The notes: a model not told the origin generated them from the sequence alone. Positions 1 through 5,102 are shown, counted from the stretch's first letter. The stretch is 5,102 nucleotides of DNA from Gammaproteobacteria bacterium (GCA_013139395.1 WTAX01000393.1:1-5102), one strand, 5' to 3'. Made by a program: numbers and translations.

Positions 1-225
1 GCTGAACTGGCAAAAAGTCTGGTTAAATTTGCGCATATGACACGAAATTTAAAAGGCAGTGGTCTTGATGAAGGGGCAAGTACCAGATTATTGGTTCATG
101 CTGCATTGCTCATTAAGGATGGTATTAATCCTGTGGCAGCCTGTAAAGGCGCTATTGCACAGGCATTGACGGATGATCCGGAAATGTTATCCGCTATTAA
201 TGAATTAAGTGCATCATTATTTTAA
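1..225 (+). CDS. cbbQ: CbbQ, Rubisco activase AAA+ subunit (3' end only)
   Basis: Only the last 74 residues are present; the frame is open from base 1 and ends at TAA 223-225. CbbQ is a MoxR-family AAA+ ATPase of about 260-270 residues. With CbbO it forms a hexameric motor that uses ATP hydrolysis to free Rubisco active sites from inhibitory sugar phosphates in the cytoplasm. The Walker A and B motifs lie outside the window. What is visible is the C-terminal helical lid: a GASTRLLVHA segment, matching the sensor-2 arginine region of MoxR proteins, followed by IKDGINPVAACKGAIAQALTDDPEM and a final helix ending in SASLF, typical of the CbbQ/NorQ C-terminal domain. NorQ (nitric oxide reductase activation) is a close paralogue with a similar tail. 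CbbQ is preferred from the wording of this tail and from the CbbO-like neighbour. The cbbO start follows after 16 bases, so the two are surely co-transcribed. Confidence 0.9.
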   Translation, partial: AELAKSLVKFAHMTRNLKGSGLDEGASTRLLVHAALLIKDGINPVAACKGAIAQALTDDPEMLSAINELSASLF

Positions 226-241
226 ACTATTGTTTTAAGCT

Positions 242-2413
242 ATGGTTCAAAGCATGTCTGACTCTTTAAACTCTCTAAAGGCTTATAAGCTTGATGCTGA
301 ACAGATGGAAGAACAGCTGGATCATTATTTAGATCCGGTTCTTTCCTTTCGACGTTCTGCGGCTGGCCCTGCGGGGCAAATGGCCTCTTTAACTACCAAT
401 GAGCAACAAATTGGTTTGCATTGGGTAGCAGTCATTGCGGCCACTAATGCTGAATTTGCCTATCAATATGCTGCTCATTTTTCTGACGCAATTCGTTATT
501 TAAAACATGATATCGAAGCCTTAGAAAGTTGGACACTAGAAGCCATGTCTGCTTTTGATGAAAGGGGATTACAACTCGCCTTTAAGGTGCTGAACAATGC
601 CCGGGAATTTGCTGAAAACTATTTCAAAAAACAACAGGGAATTGTCTTAGAAGATATTCAAAAACTCCTGACCGCTTTTGTCTGTGGTCTCAATGGACGC
701 TCATTAAAAATTGAAGAAGCTGAATCCAGCTGTACAGATACTGAGACTATTTTTTTACCTAAGATGATGAGTAATTATTCTTCAAAAGAGGATAACTTCT
801 TTTATTATAAATTATTGACGGTTTATCAATGGGCGCAAAACTGGTTTGGCAGCTGGCGCTATGATTTAAGTGAAAAACTGAATCACTATGATGATCCGGT
901 TCAGGCATTAAATTTATTTCATTGTCTGGAATCAATACGCCTATTATATAAAATTCACTATGAACTACCTGGTTTTTTTCGCCAGGCTGAACCTTACCTC
1001 AATGATTTTAAAGTATTAGAAAAGACACAGCCATGGGATTCAATTTGTGCCAGGCTGGCTCATAAAAAGTCTAAGGTTGATGATGTATTTGAACTTTTAA
1101 AACAGCATTATGCACAATTGTTGCCTATTGAATTTTCATTTCAGGGCACGTTATTTCCTAACAAAGTTCAACTGATTAAAGAACGTCGTCTCATCGAAGA
1201 AAAGAATTTGTTTCGAGAAGCCCTGTTGCGCATGGCTGATGAAAAAAAACAGGCCAAGCCTGAATTCATTGAAATGAAAAAAACTGAGCTGGTTTTTGAT
1301 GTAAGCCTTATTGATGATGCAGAATTTTCTGATGGTATGACCTTTGAACTGACTCTTGATGGTCAGATGATTGTCCCTCCTGAGGATGTACAAAGCTTAA
1401 TGAGCAGCATTATTCAGGATATTGGTGAAATTCCAGAGGAATATCTAGTGGCTGCCGGGCCAGGAAAATATGTTACTGACAATTCTAATAACAGTTCTAA
1501 AAAGACAGATGATGTCTGGTCAGGAGTCTATCATGAAGAAGGCGCCTATTTTTATGATGAATGGGATCATGTTCGTCAGCATTATAAAAAAAACTGGTGT
1601 GTTGTTCGAGAGATGCATGTCACTCCTGTTTATGATGATTTCGTACAGCAAACTCTAAGTAATAATATGGGCATTGTAAAATCACTACGGCGTAATTTCG
1701 AGGCACTTAAGGGTGAAGAAAAACTACTAAAACGACAGGTAAATGGTGATGATATTGATATTGATGCACTGGTAGAAAGCTATGCCGAACTGAGTATGGG
1801 AATGGAGCTCAATGAACGAGTGTTTACCAAAATGCAAAGGGACGATCGGAACATCGCTGTGATGTTTATGGTGGATATGAGCGGCTCAACAAAGGGCTGG
1901 ATCAATCAGGCAGAAAGAGAATCTCTGGTGTTATTATGTGAGTCTTTAGAAATGCTGGGGGATCGTTATGCTATTTATGGCTTTTCCGGCACCACTCGAA
2001 AACGCTGTGAAATTTATCATATTAAACATATAGATGAGGATTATAGTGATAAGGTTAAGGCTCGTATCAGTGGTATCACTGCCAAAGATTATACCCGCAT
2101 GGGCTTTGCCATTCGCCATCTCAGTGCTCTATTAGAAGAAGTCGAGGCCAGAACGAAATTACTCATCACCTTATCTGATGGTAAGCCAGAAGATTATGAT
2201 GGCCTCTATCGTGGTGAATATGGCATTGAAGATACGCGTCAATCATTATTTGAAGCACGGCAGAAGGGCATTCATCCCTATTGTATAACCATTGATAAAG
2301 AAGCCGGGGATTATCTGCCTCATATGTATGGTGCGGCAAATTATGTACTGATTGAAGATATTAATAAATTACCACTTAAAGTGTCAGATATTTATCGTAA
2401 GCTGACGACTTAA
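242..2413 (+). CDS. cbbO: CbbO, VWA-domain subunit of the CbbQO Rubisco activase
   Basis: This 723-residue protein is in the usual range for CbbO (roughly 700-800). In the known system one CbbO monomer sits on a CbbQ hexamer and its VWA domain docks the motor onto Rubisco. Residues 1 to about 430 are a helix-rich region specific to CbbO/NorD-type proteins, with an LDPVLSFRRSA segment near the N-terminus. A conserved block follows with EWDH at 440-443 and NWCVVRE around 451-457. The C-terminal VWA domain (about 535-723) has a complete MIDAS metal site: D545-x-S547-x-S549 in VDMSGST, T618 in DYTRMG, and D646 in LSDG. No truncation or frameshift is seen. The start is uncertain: ATG 242 and ATG 254 (giving MSDSLNSL) are both possible, and neither has a good Shine-Dalgarno sequence. 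Translation probably depends on coupling to cbbQ, which ends 16 bases upstream. NorD, the paralogue in denitrifiers, is the main alternative; the Rubisco genes that would settle it are outside the window. Confidence 0.88.
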   Translation: MVQSMSDSLNSLKAYKLDAEQMEEQLDHYLDPVLSFRRSAAGPAGQMASLTTNEQQIGLHWVAVIAATNAEFAYQYAAHFSDAIRYLKHDIEALESWTLEAMSAFDERGLQLAFKVLNNAREFAENYFKKQQGIVLEDIQKLLTAFVCGLNGRSLKIEEAESSCTDTETIFLPKMMSNYSSKEDNFFYYKLLTVYQWAQNWFGSWRYDLSEKLNHYDDPVQALNLFHCLESIRLLYKIHYELPGFFRQAEPYLNDFKVLEKTQPWDSICARLAHKKSKVDDVFELLKQHYAQLLPIEFSFQGTLFPNKVQLIKERRLIEEKNLFREALLRMADEKKQAKPEFIEMKKTELVFDVSLIDDAEFSDGMTFELTLDGQMIVPPEDVQSLMSSIIQDIGEIPEEYLVAAGPGKYVTDNSNNSSKKTDDVWSGVYHEEGAYFYDEWDHVRQHYKKNWCVVREMHVTPVYDDFVQQTLSNNMGIVKSLRRNFEALKGEEKLLKRQVNGDDIDIDALVESYAELSMGMELNERVFTKMQRDDRNIAVMFMVDMSGSTKGWINQAERESLVLLCESLEMLGDRYAIYGFSGTTRKRCEIYHIKHIDEDYSDKVKARISGITAKDYTRMGFAIRHLSALLEEVEARTKLLITLSDGKPEDYDGLYRGEYGIEDTRQSLFEARQKGIHPYCITIDKEAGDYLPHMYGAANYVLIEDINKLPLKVSDIYRKLTT

Positions 2414-2417
2414 TGTA

Positions 2418-2457
2418 GTAGCTTTCGATGCCAACGACAAAATTTCCAGAGAGCTAT
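2418..2457 (+). other. Imperfect hairpin just after cbbO
   Basis: TAGCTTTC (2419-2426) can pair with GAGAGCTA (2449-2456) over 8 base pairs including one G-U, plus a flanking G-U pair. The loop is long, 22 bases. No T run follows, so this is not a standard Rho-independent terminator. It might stabilise or mark the 3' end of the cbbQO transcript. No better terminator is visible between cbbO and the toxin-antitoxin promoter. Confidence 0.25.
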
Positions 2458-2496
2458 ACGTTATAACCTCAATTACCTTAATTCACCCCTAAGTAT

Positions 2497-2525
2497 TTGA
2501 AAAAAACAAATGAACAGACTACAAT
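2497..2525 (+). promoter_or_regulatory. Sigma70-type promoter of the toxin-antitoxin operon
   Basis: A -35 box TTGAAA (2497-2502; 4 of 6 matches to TTGACA) and a -10 box TACAAT (2520-2525; 5 of 6 matches to TATAAT) are separated by the optimal 17 bases. The predicted transcript start is near 2532, about 29 bases before the antitoxin ATG. The A-rich spacer and immediate position in front of the antitoxin support it. The call is by eye. Confidence 0.65.
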
Positions 2526-2538
2526 GTAATACATGGTA
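2520..2538. promoter_or_regulatory. Candidate autoregulatory operator (19-bp palindrome on the -10 box)
   Basis: TACAATGTAATACATGGTA is an inverted repeat with 8 of 9 arm positions matched around the central A at 2529; the inner ATGTA-A-TACAT core is perfect. It starts exactly at the first base of the -10 box. Ribbon-helix-helix antitoxins normally repress their own operon by binding short palindromes over the promoter, so this is the expected operator of the downstream antitoxin. Binding is inferred, not shown. Confidence 0.55.
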
Positions 2539-2549
2539 ATTAAGCTTAT

Positions 2550-2554
2550 AGGTG
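2550..2554 (+). promoter_or_regulatory. Ribosome binding site that sets the antitoxin start
   Basis: AGGTG ends 6 bases before ATG 2561, ideal spacing for that start. A GTG codon at 2552 in the same frame lies inside this site, so it cannot use it. This is why the start is placed at 2561. Confidence 0.6.
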
Positions 2555-2560
2555 CTAGTG

Positions 2561-2827
2561 ATGGGTGTAACAAGTGTAAGACTACAACCTGAAATTGAAA
2601 ATCCTCTTGAAAGGTTGTCAAAAAAACTAGACAGAAGTAAAAACTATCTTATTAATCAAGCAATTAAAGAGTTTTTGGAACGTAAATCCCTTGATGAACA
2701 GAGGTGGATAGAAACTATTGAAGCTATTGATTCTGTGAAGTCTGGTAAATTAATTGATGAAAAAAATGTAAATGACTGGCTTGATAGTTGGGGTTCTGAA
2801 AATGAACTTAAGCCGCCTAAACTATGA
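2561..2827 (+). CDS. Ribbon-helix-helix antitoxin of a type II toxin-antitoxin system
   Basis: The 88-residue product begins with the ribbon-helix-helix pattern of CopG/ParD/RelB-like DNA-binding antitoxins. A short strand TSVRL (residues 4-8) is followed by helix 1 (about 11-24, ENPLERLSKKL), a turn with DRSKNYL, and helix 2 (INQAIKEFLERK, about 31-42). The rest is acidic and helical (EQRWIETIEAIDSV, then DEKNVNDWLDSWGSE). This is the usual place for the toxin-binding arm, which is disordered until it wraps the toxin. The protein should neutralise the downstream toxin and, as a dimer or in complex with it, repress its own promoter. The toxin gene overlaps its stop codon by four bases (ATGA). 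An in-frame GTG at 2552 would add three residues but lies within the ribosome binding site. The fold is clear; the exact antitoxin subfamily is not. Confidence 0.85.
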   Translation: MGVTSVRLQPEIENPLERLSKKLDRSKNYLINQAIKEFLERKSLDEQRWIETIEAIDSVKSGKLIDEKNVNDWLDSWGSENELKPPKL

Positions 2828-3111
2828 AGCTTTTGTTTTCACCAGAATCAATAGAAGACTTAATACGCCTGAGAGAGTTTATTAAAGAAAAAAATCCACA
2901 GGCAGCACAGCGTATTGCAAGTTCCATCAAAAAAAGTATCAATCAATTAAAATCTTTTCCTTATCTGGGAGTTAAAGTAGAACTGGCACCAAATCCAGAT
3001 ATTATTCGGGATTTAATTATTGGTAATTACACTGCTCGCTATTTAATTCGCCCGGAAGAAATTAATATTTTGCGTATTTGGCATCACAAAGAAAAAGAAA
3101 ATCGTATATAA
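2824..3111 (+). CDS. ParE/RelE-family toxin of a type II toxin-antitoxin system
   Basis: The 95-residue product has the typical length and layout of the ParE/RelE fold. Strand KLLFSPES is followed by a helical hairpin (about 9-44) with DLIRLREFIKEKNPQAAQRI, and then LKSFPYLGV. The C-terminal sheet has IRDLIIGNYTARYLI (R62, Y69, R72, Y73) and INILRIWHHKEK (R84, H86, H87). The NP-AA helix motif, the Arg-x-Leu strand and the final I-L-R-I-W-H-x-K/R-E signature fit the ParE branch, whose characterised members inhibit DNA gyrase. RelE-like mRNA cleavage cannot be excluded from sequence. The start ATG overlaps the antitoxin stop as ATGA. It has no convincing ribosome binding site of its own, so translation is probably coupled to the antitoxin, keeping toxin output lower. 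The gene looks intact. Confidence 0.87.
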   Translation: MKLLFSPESIEDLIRLREFIKEKNPQAAQRIASSIKKSINQLKSFPYLGVKVELAPNPDIIRDLIIGNYTARYLIRPEEINILRIWHHKEKENRI

Positions 3112-3128
3112 CCACGGTATGAACGTTA

Positions 3129-3158
3129 AAAGAAATTAATACATTACTTAACTTCTTT
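3129..3158. other. AT-rich hairpin behind the toxin gene
   Basis: AAAGAA-A-TTAA (3129-3139) pairs with TTAA-C-TTCTTT (3148-3158): 10 base pairs with one internal A/C mismatch and an 8-base loop. It begins 17 bases after the toxin stop. The stem is almost all A-T and has no clean T tail on the + strand, so it is at best a weak terminator for the toxin-antitoxin operon. Confidence 0.25.
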
Positions 3159-3160
3159 AG

Positions 3161-3304
3161 CTATATCAATGGTTCTGCCCTTTCATCTTCCACCATAATG
3201 ACCGTACCACCAATAATGCGCTCAATATTTTCTTTCCAGCAGCCACCTAAAACCTGTGTTACCCTCACGACTTTTTTAGGCAAGGCTATGAAAATTTCTG
3301 TCAT
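3161..3304 (-). pseudogene. 47-codon open frame of unknown nature, possible gene remnant
   Basis: On the minus strand ATG (3304-3302) opens a 47-residue frame ending at TAG (3163-3161). The product starts MTEIFIALPKKVVRVTQVLG and ends in IIGGTVIMVEDERAEPLI. Its amino-acid make-up is protein-like (alternating hydrophobic strands, GG turns, a charged tail). It has no recognisable ribosome binding site, a stop codon lies just upstream of the ATG, and I do not recognise the family. It could be a decayed fragment, a tiny gene, or chance. It lies in the otherwise gene-free stretch between the toxin and the GHKL gene; positions 3305-3389 beside it hold only AT-rich sequence. Confidence 0.2.
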
Positions 3305-3389
3305 TTTTTGCTAATATTAATACTTGTAACAAATGGATAAAAATTAGTTTATTATTTGTTTACCTTTTACTTCGAATTATCCGAAGAGA

Positions 3390-3548
3390 ATGGAAAGTAT
3401 ATTCGACTTTTTAAAATTATTAGGCCCACCTACAATATTAATCAATGAAGTAGAAATAGTCTGTGTTCTACTCTGACCTTCTCTACTAAAGGTACTAAAT
3501 GGTCTTGATAATGTTGACCTCTATGATGAGCTGGAGTGCAGGAATTAA
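3390..3548 (+). pseudogene. Small 52-codon frame interrupted by an in-frame TGA
   Basis: ATG 3390 opens a frame encoding MESIFDFLKLLGPPTILINE and eight more residues, then meets TGA at 3474-3476. The same frame continues without further stops through PSLLKVLNGL and DNVDLYDELECRN to TAA at 3546-3548, one base before the ATG of the GHKL gene. The second half has no ATG, GTG or TTG of its own, so it could be made only by read-through or recoding, or it is the tail of a decayed gene. The acidic, amphipathic tail and its exact butting against the next start suggest it once was a gene translationally coupled to the GHKL gene. I do not recognise the family. Upstream, the frame is open back to TAG 3345-3347. 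CTTCG...CGAAG (3370-3374 and 3382-3386) could form a small hairpin just before the ATG. Confidence 0.35.
3540..3543 (+). promoter_or_regulatory. Ribosome binding site supporting the GHKL start at 3550
   Basis: AGGA ends 6 bases before ATG 3550. A competing in-frame ATG at 3499 also has an AAGG at 3489-3492 with similar spacing. The extra 17 residues it would add overlap the coding-like interrupted frame upstream, so 3550 is preferred. Confidence 0.5.
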
Positions 3549-3549
3549 A

Positions 3550-4317
3550 ATGACAGATAAAGCTGAAATAGTAATAATAGGAAAGTCCCTCAAAGAAGGA
3601 CCTGTGATTTATCATCCAGAAGACCATCTGATAGATGAGCACAAAACAAAAAAGAACCTCACTTTGACCGAACTCAATCATCTGTTCAAAATCTATCTGC
3701 ATGAATGCAGCTTACATTATGATGATATCTCAATCCTGGGACAATTCTCGCTAATTTTTAACGACCCGATGTTTAGTATATGGCACACAATGAGTAAGCA
3801 AGAGCAGAGTGATGAACTTTCTAAATTGGTAATAATGCCGCAGGTTTATGATGAACTGATAACCTCAATAGGTACAACTGCGGGTGATGCAATGATTATA
3901 AAAAGTGTAGTCAAAGATGCCTATCAAAATGCCATAGACAGTTTTTCCCACGCCGCATTTCTGCAGAGGAAATATTTAACCCGGTTTCCAGGAATCAAGA
4001 TCATCCTATATGTTGATCAGGTCAGAAAAATAATTGTTCTTGCCGTGGTGGATAATGGCTATGGGGAAAAAATTTTAAAACCAAAAACGTCGTTTACAGA
4101 TCAAAAAGATAGTAATGATTTTGTGTCCAGATTTGTTGATTGGATAATCAAACGCTATATTGAAAAGGAGGATAAAGAAGTCAGACATGACATTGCCTAT
4201 ACTGGTGGTCAGGGTCTGGCTTTAAATAAGATCAAAATTGAGTTGCAATTAAATGTGGCTGTACACTTTCTGGTCTCAGGCGCTGTTTTTGAAATTAAGT
4301 TGAAAAATTACTTCTAA
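3550..4317 (+). CDS. Stand-alone GHKL (histidine-kinase-like) ATPase, function unknown
   Basis: The 255-residue product starts MTDKAEIVIIGKSLKEG. Residues 1 to about 110 match no domain I recognise and are mixed strand and helix without membrane segments. The C-terminal half is a Bergerat-fold ATPase. The N box is VVKDAYQNAIDSF with N127 as the likely magnesium ligand. The G1 box is VVDNGYG with D168 to contact adenine and G170/G172. The G2 box is TGGQGLALNK (218-227). It closes with the final strand GAVFEIKL. A DHp helix carrying a phospho-acceptor histidine, a PAS or HAMP domain and a receiver domain are all absent, so it is not a normal sensor kinase. Known solo GHKL proteins include anti-sigma kinases (RsbW/SpoIIAB type) and SiaB-like kinases, but these are usually shorter and the N-terminal part here is additional. 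Starting at ATG 3499 instead would add a short hydrophobic leader of 17 residues. It converges with hsp20. Biochemical role unassigned. Confidence 0.75.
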   Translation: MTDKAEIVIIGKSLKEGPVIYHPEDHLIDEHKTKKNLTLTELNHLFKIYLHECSLHYDDISILGQFSLIFNDPMFSIWHTMSKQEQSDELSKLVIMPQVYDELITSIGTTAGDAMIIKSVVKDAYQNAIDSFSHAAFLQRKYLTRFPGIKIILYVDQVRKIIVLAVVDNGYGEKILKPKTSFTDQKDSNDFVSRFVDWIIKRYIEKEDKEVRHDIAYTGGQGLALNKIKIELQLNVAVHFLVSGAVFEIKLKNYF

Positions 4318-4328
4318 ACAGAAGTGAT
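4307..4328 (+). other. Hairpin spanning the GHKL stop codon
   Basis: ATTACTTCT (4307-4315) pairs with AGAAGTGAT (4320-4328), 9 base pairs with one G-U, closing a 4-base AAAC loop that contains part of the stop codon. No T run follows, so it is not a classic terminator. It may protect the 3' end of the transcript or be chance in AT-rich DNA. Confidence 0.3.
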
Positions 4329-4412
4329 GCACTATGAGGTATGGACTTTCACATATCTATTTGATTAAAATTATTTCCAAGGCCCTAATGTTGTCAAATT
4401 TTTAATCGATCC

Positions 4413-4442
4413 AAAATATCCTTCCCAATAATGGGAAGGATA
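4413..4442 (-). terminator. hsp20: Rho-independent terminator of hsp20
   Basis: TATCCTTCCCA (4417-4427) and TGGGAAGGATA (4432-4442) form a perfect 11-bp stem with a 4-base loop. Read on the minus strand, the stem is followed at once by TTTT (4416-4413), the expected tail for a gene transcribed leftward. It sits 14 bases beyond the hsp20 stop codon. On the plus strand no T run follows, so it would be a poor terminator for the GHKL gene. Confidence 0.8.
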
Positions 4443-4456
4443 AGTAGTATTAAAAG

Positions 4457-4885
4457 TTAGTGAATTTCAACCTTCATGGTTTCTGGAGATTTTTTTACTG
4501 TTTTAGGGATCTTCAGATCTAAAACACCATCAACATAATCGGCAGTGATGCTGCTTTGATCGATATTGTCAGGCAAATCAAAACGTCTGACAAACGTACC
4601 ATGAAAGCGCTCTATACGATGTTGTTTTTCATCCCTGGTTTCTTCCTCAGTCTTACGTTCACCTCGTAGTGTCAGTACACCATTAGAAAGAGAAACATCC
4701 ACATCTTCTTTCTTGACGCCAGGGAGTTCAGCTTTAATATGAAATGCATCTTCAGTTTCTGTGATATCGGCCAGTGGTGACCATTCAGATGAAGAATCAT
4801 CGGCAGGTTTAGTTAACATACCAGTATGATAACGGTTAAAAACATCATCGAATTCCCGTAAAGGATTCCAGCGAGTTAAGGTCAT
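4457..4885 (-). CDS. hsp20: Small heat-shock protein, Hsp20/alpha-crystallin family
   Basis: The 142-residue product is a typical-length bacterial small heat-shock protein, an ATP-independent cytoplasmic holdase that binds unfolding proteins until Hsp70 or ClpB refolds them. The N-terminal arm (1 to about 37) begins MTLTRWNPLREFDDVFNRY, the WNP-LREFDD-F pattern common in class A proteins. The alpha-crystallin domain (about 38-130) shows AELPGVKKEDVDVSL, NGVLTLRGER, ERFHGTFVRRFDLP and the hallmark ADYVDGVLDLKIPK. The C-terminal tail carries V139-E140-I141, the I/V-x-I/V motif that docks into neighbouring subunits during oligomer assembly. The gene has its own promoter, ribosome binding site and terminator, so it is a monocistronic unit convergent with the GHKL gene. 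No relation to the other genes is evident. It is intact. Confidence 0.96.
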   Translation of the reverse strand: MTLTRWNPLREFDDVFNRYHTGMLTKPADDSSSEWSPLADITETEDAFHIKAELPGVKKEDVDVSLSNGVLTLRGERKTEEETRDEKQHRIERFHGTFVRRFDLPDNIDQSSITADYVDGVLDLKIPKTVKKSPETMKVEIH

Positions 4886-4889
4886 CTCA

Positions 4890-4899
4890 CACCTCCTTT
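4890..4899 (-). promoter_or_regulatory. Near-perfect Shine-Dalgarno of hsp20
   Basis: On the minus strand the leader reads AAAGGAGGTG (plus positions 4899-4890), close to full complementarity with the 3' end of 16S rRNA, 4 bases before ATG. It is by far the strongest ribosome binding site in the window and fixes the start at 4885. GAGGT within it can pair with ACCTT of codons 2-3 (4882-4878), which would enclose the start codon in an 8-base loop. CCAGATTACTGG (4900-4911) just upstream is a small inverted repeat. Confidence 0.75.
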
Positions 4900-4914
4900 C
4901 CAGATTACTGGTTC

Positions 4915-4944
4915 TTTATATGACGCAAACAAAGATAAATTCAA
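4915..4944 (-). promoter_or_regulatory. Candidate hsp20 promoter (sigma70-like or weak sigma32-like)
   Basis: Read on the minus strand, TTGAAT (4944-4939) and TATAAA (4920-4915) are separated by 18 bases, a reasonable sigma70 promoter. The same stretch also resembles a heat-shock sigma32 site: TTTGAAT for CTTGAAA, then 13 bases, then CGTCATATA for CCCCATNTA. The C-rich part of that -10 is degraded, so sigma32 use is only a possibility. The transcript would start near 4908, giving a leader of about 22 bases. Confidence 0.45.
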
Positions 4945-5102
4945 ACATTTAAATTTTATCCTCTCTACTTTACATATAGTACTAAACTCATTAAAACTCA
5001 AGGTGTTAGTTACTTAAATTGATGTTGCCCCGAATAGTTACCAAAAATTATTATTTTGATGATAGTATATAGATCTGAGCTATGAATGCACATTAACTAA
5101 TT
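4945..5102. other. AT-rich intergenic end of the window, no gene seen
   Basis: Neither strand carries a credible open frame, RNA gene or strong hairpin. The short frame from the ATG near 5082 stops after four codons. The stretch probably separates hsp20 from a gene beyond the right edge. Confidence 0.5.

Noticed and set aside
1151..1393. Minus-strand 80-codon open frame inside cbbO
   Set aside because: It lies antisense to the coding sequence of an intact, well-recognised gene and its low-complexity aromatic/basic product resembles no protein family.
1470..1658. Plus-strand 62-codon open frame inside cbbO
   Set aside because: It is an alternative frame of cbbO, rich in Met and Ile as expected from a shifted reading of this region, with no sign of independent function.
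2449..2470. GTTATAAC palindrome near 2460 as an integron attC-like site framing the toxin-antitoxin cassette
   Set aside because: The R and L boxes expected of attC are not present as matching pairs, and no second copy was found behind the toxin gene.
3474..3505. Selenocysteine insertion at TGA 3474
   Set aside because: The hairpin after the TGA has only 5 base pairs and lacks clear bacterial SECIS features, and a 52-residue unknown product is an unlikely selenoprotein. Decay or error is simpler.
3499..3549. Upstream ATG adding MVLIMLTSMMSWSAGIK to the GHKL protein, resembling a short signal peptide
   Set aside because: The stretch lacks the basic N-terminus of a signal peptide and overlaps the coding-like interrupted frame in another phase. 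ATG 3550 has its own AGGA at good spacing. It is not fully excluded.
3442..3702. Minus-strand 86-codon open frame over the start of the GHKL gene
   Set aside because: It is antisense to the GHKL coding region, and its composition (many Phe, Tyr, His) looks like a reverse reading.
1..5102. CRISPR array, tRNA/rRNA genes, or insertion-sequence ends
   Set aside because: No regularly spaced repeats, tRNA-like cloverleaf, rRNA-like stretch, transposase or terminal inverted repeats with target duplication were seen by eye.

Overview
The window is AT-rich bacterial DNA with an accessory gene mix, most likely from a chemolithoautotrophic (for example sulfur-oxidising) gammaproteobacterium. This rests on the cbbQ-cbbO pair, which in such organisms lies next to Rubisco genes, and on AT-rich codon use. 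The taxon is inferred, and the Rubisco genes themselves would lie to the left of the window.

Layout: (1) Positions 1-2413, + strand, hold the 3' end of cbbQ (MoxR-type AAA+ ATPase) followed 16 bases later by complete cbbO (VWA-domain partner with an intact MIDAS metal site). Together they form a CbbQO-type Rubisco activase. (2) Positions 2497-3111, + strand, hold a self-contained type II toxin-antitoxin operon: a sigma70-like promoter, a 19-bp imperfect palindrome lying on the -10 box, a ribbon-helix-helix antitoxin and a ParE/RelE-like toxin joined by an ATGA overlap. (3) Positions 3112-3549 have no convincing intact gene. They contain a 47-codon minus-strand open frame of unknown nature and, directly before the next gene, a 52-codon frame interrupted by a single in-frame TGA. 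(4) Positions 3550-4317, + strand, encode a stand-alone GHKL (histidine-kinase-like) ATPase with no visible phospho-acceptor histidine domain. (5) Positions 4413-4944, - strand, hold a small heat-shock protein gene (Hsp20) with a very strong ribosome binding site, a candidate promoter and a clear Rho-independent terminator. It converges on the GHKL gene. Positions 4945-5102 show no gene.

How they fit together: CbbQ and CbbO act as one machine that removes inhibitory sugar phosphates from Rubisco. The toxin-antitoxin pair is an autonomous, probably horizontally acquired module parked behind it. The GHKL protein may be part of a small regulatory (partner-switch or signalling) locus whose upstream member is decayed or recoded. 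Hsp20 is an independent proteostasis gene. The least understood part is 3305-4317, the interrupted small frame plus orphan GHKL ATPase.
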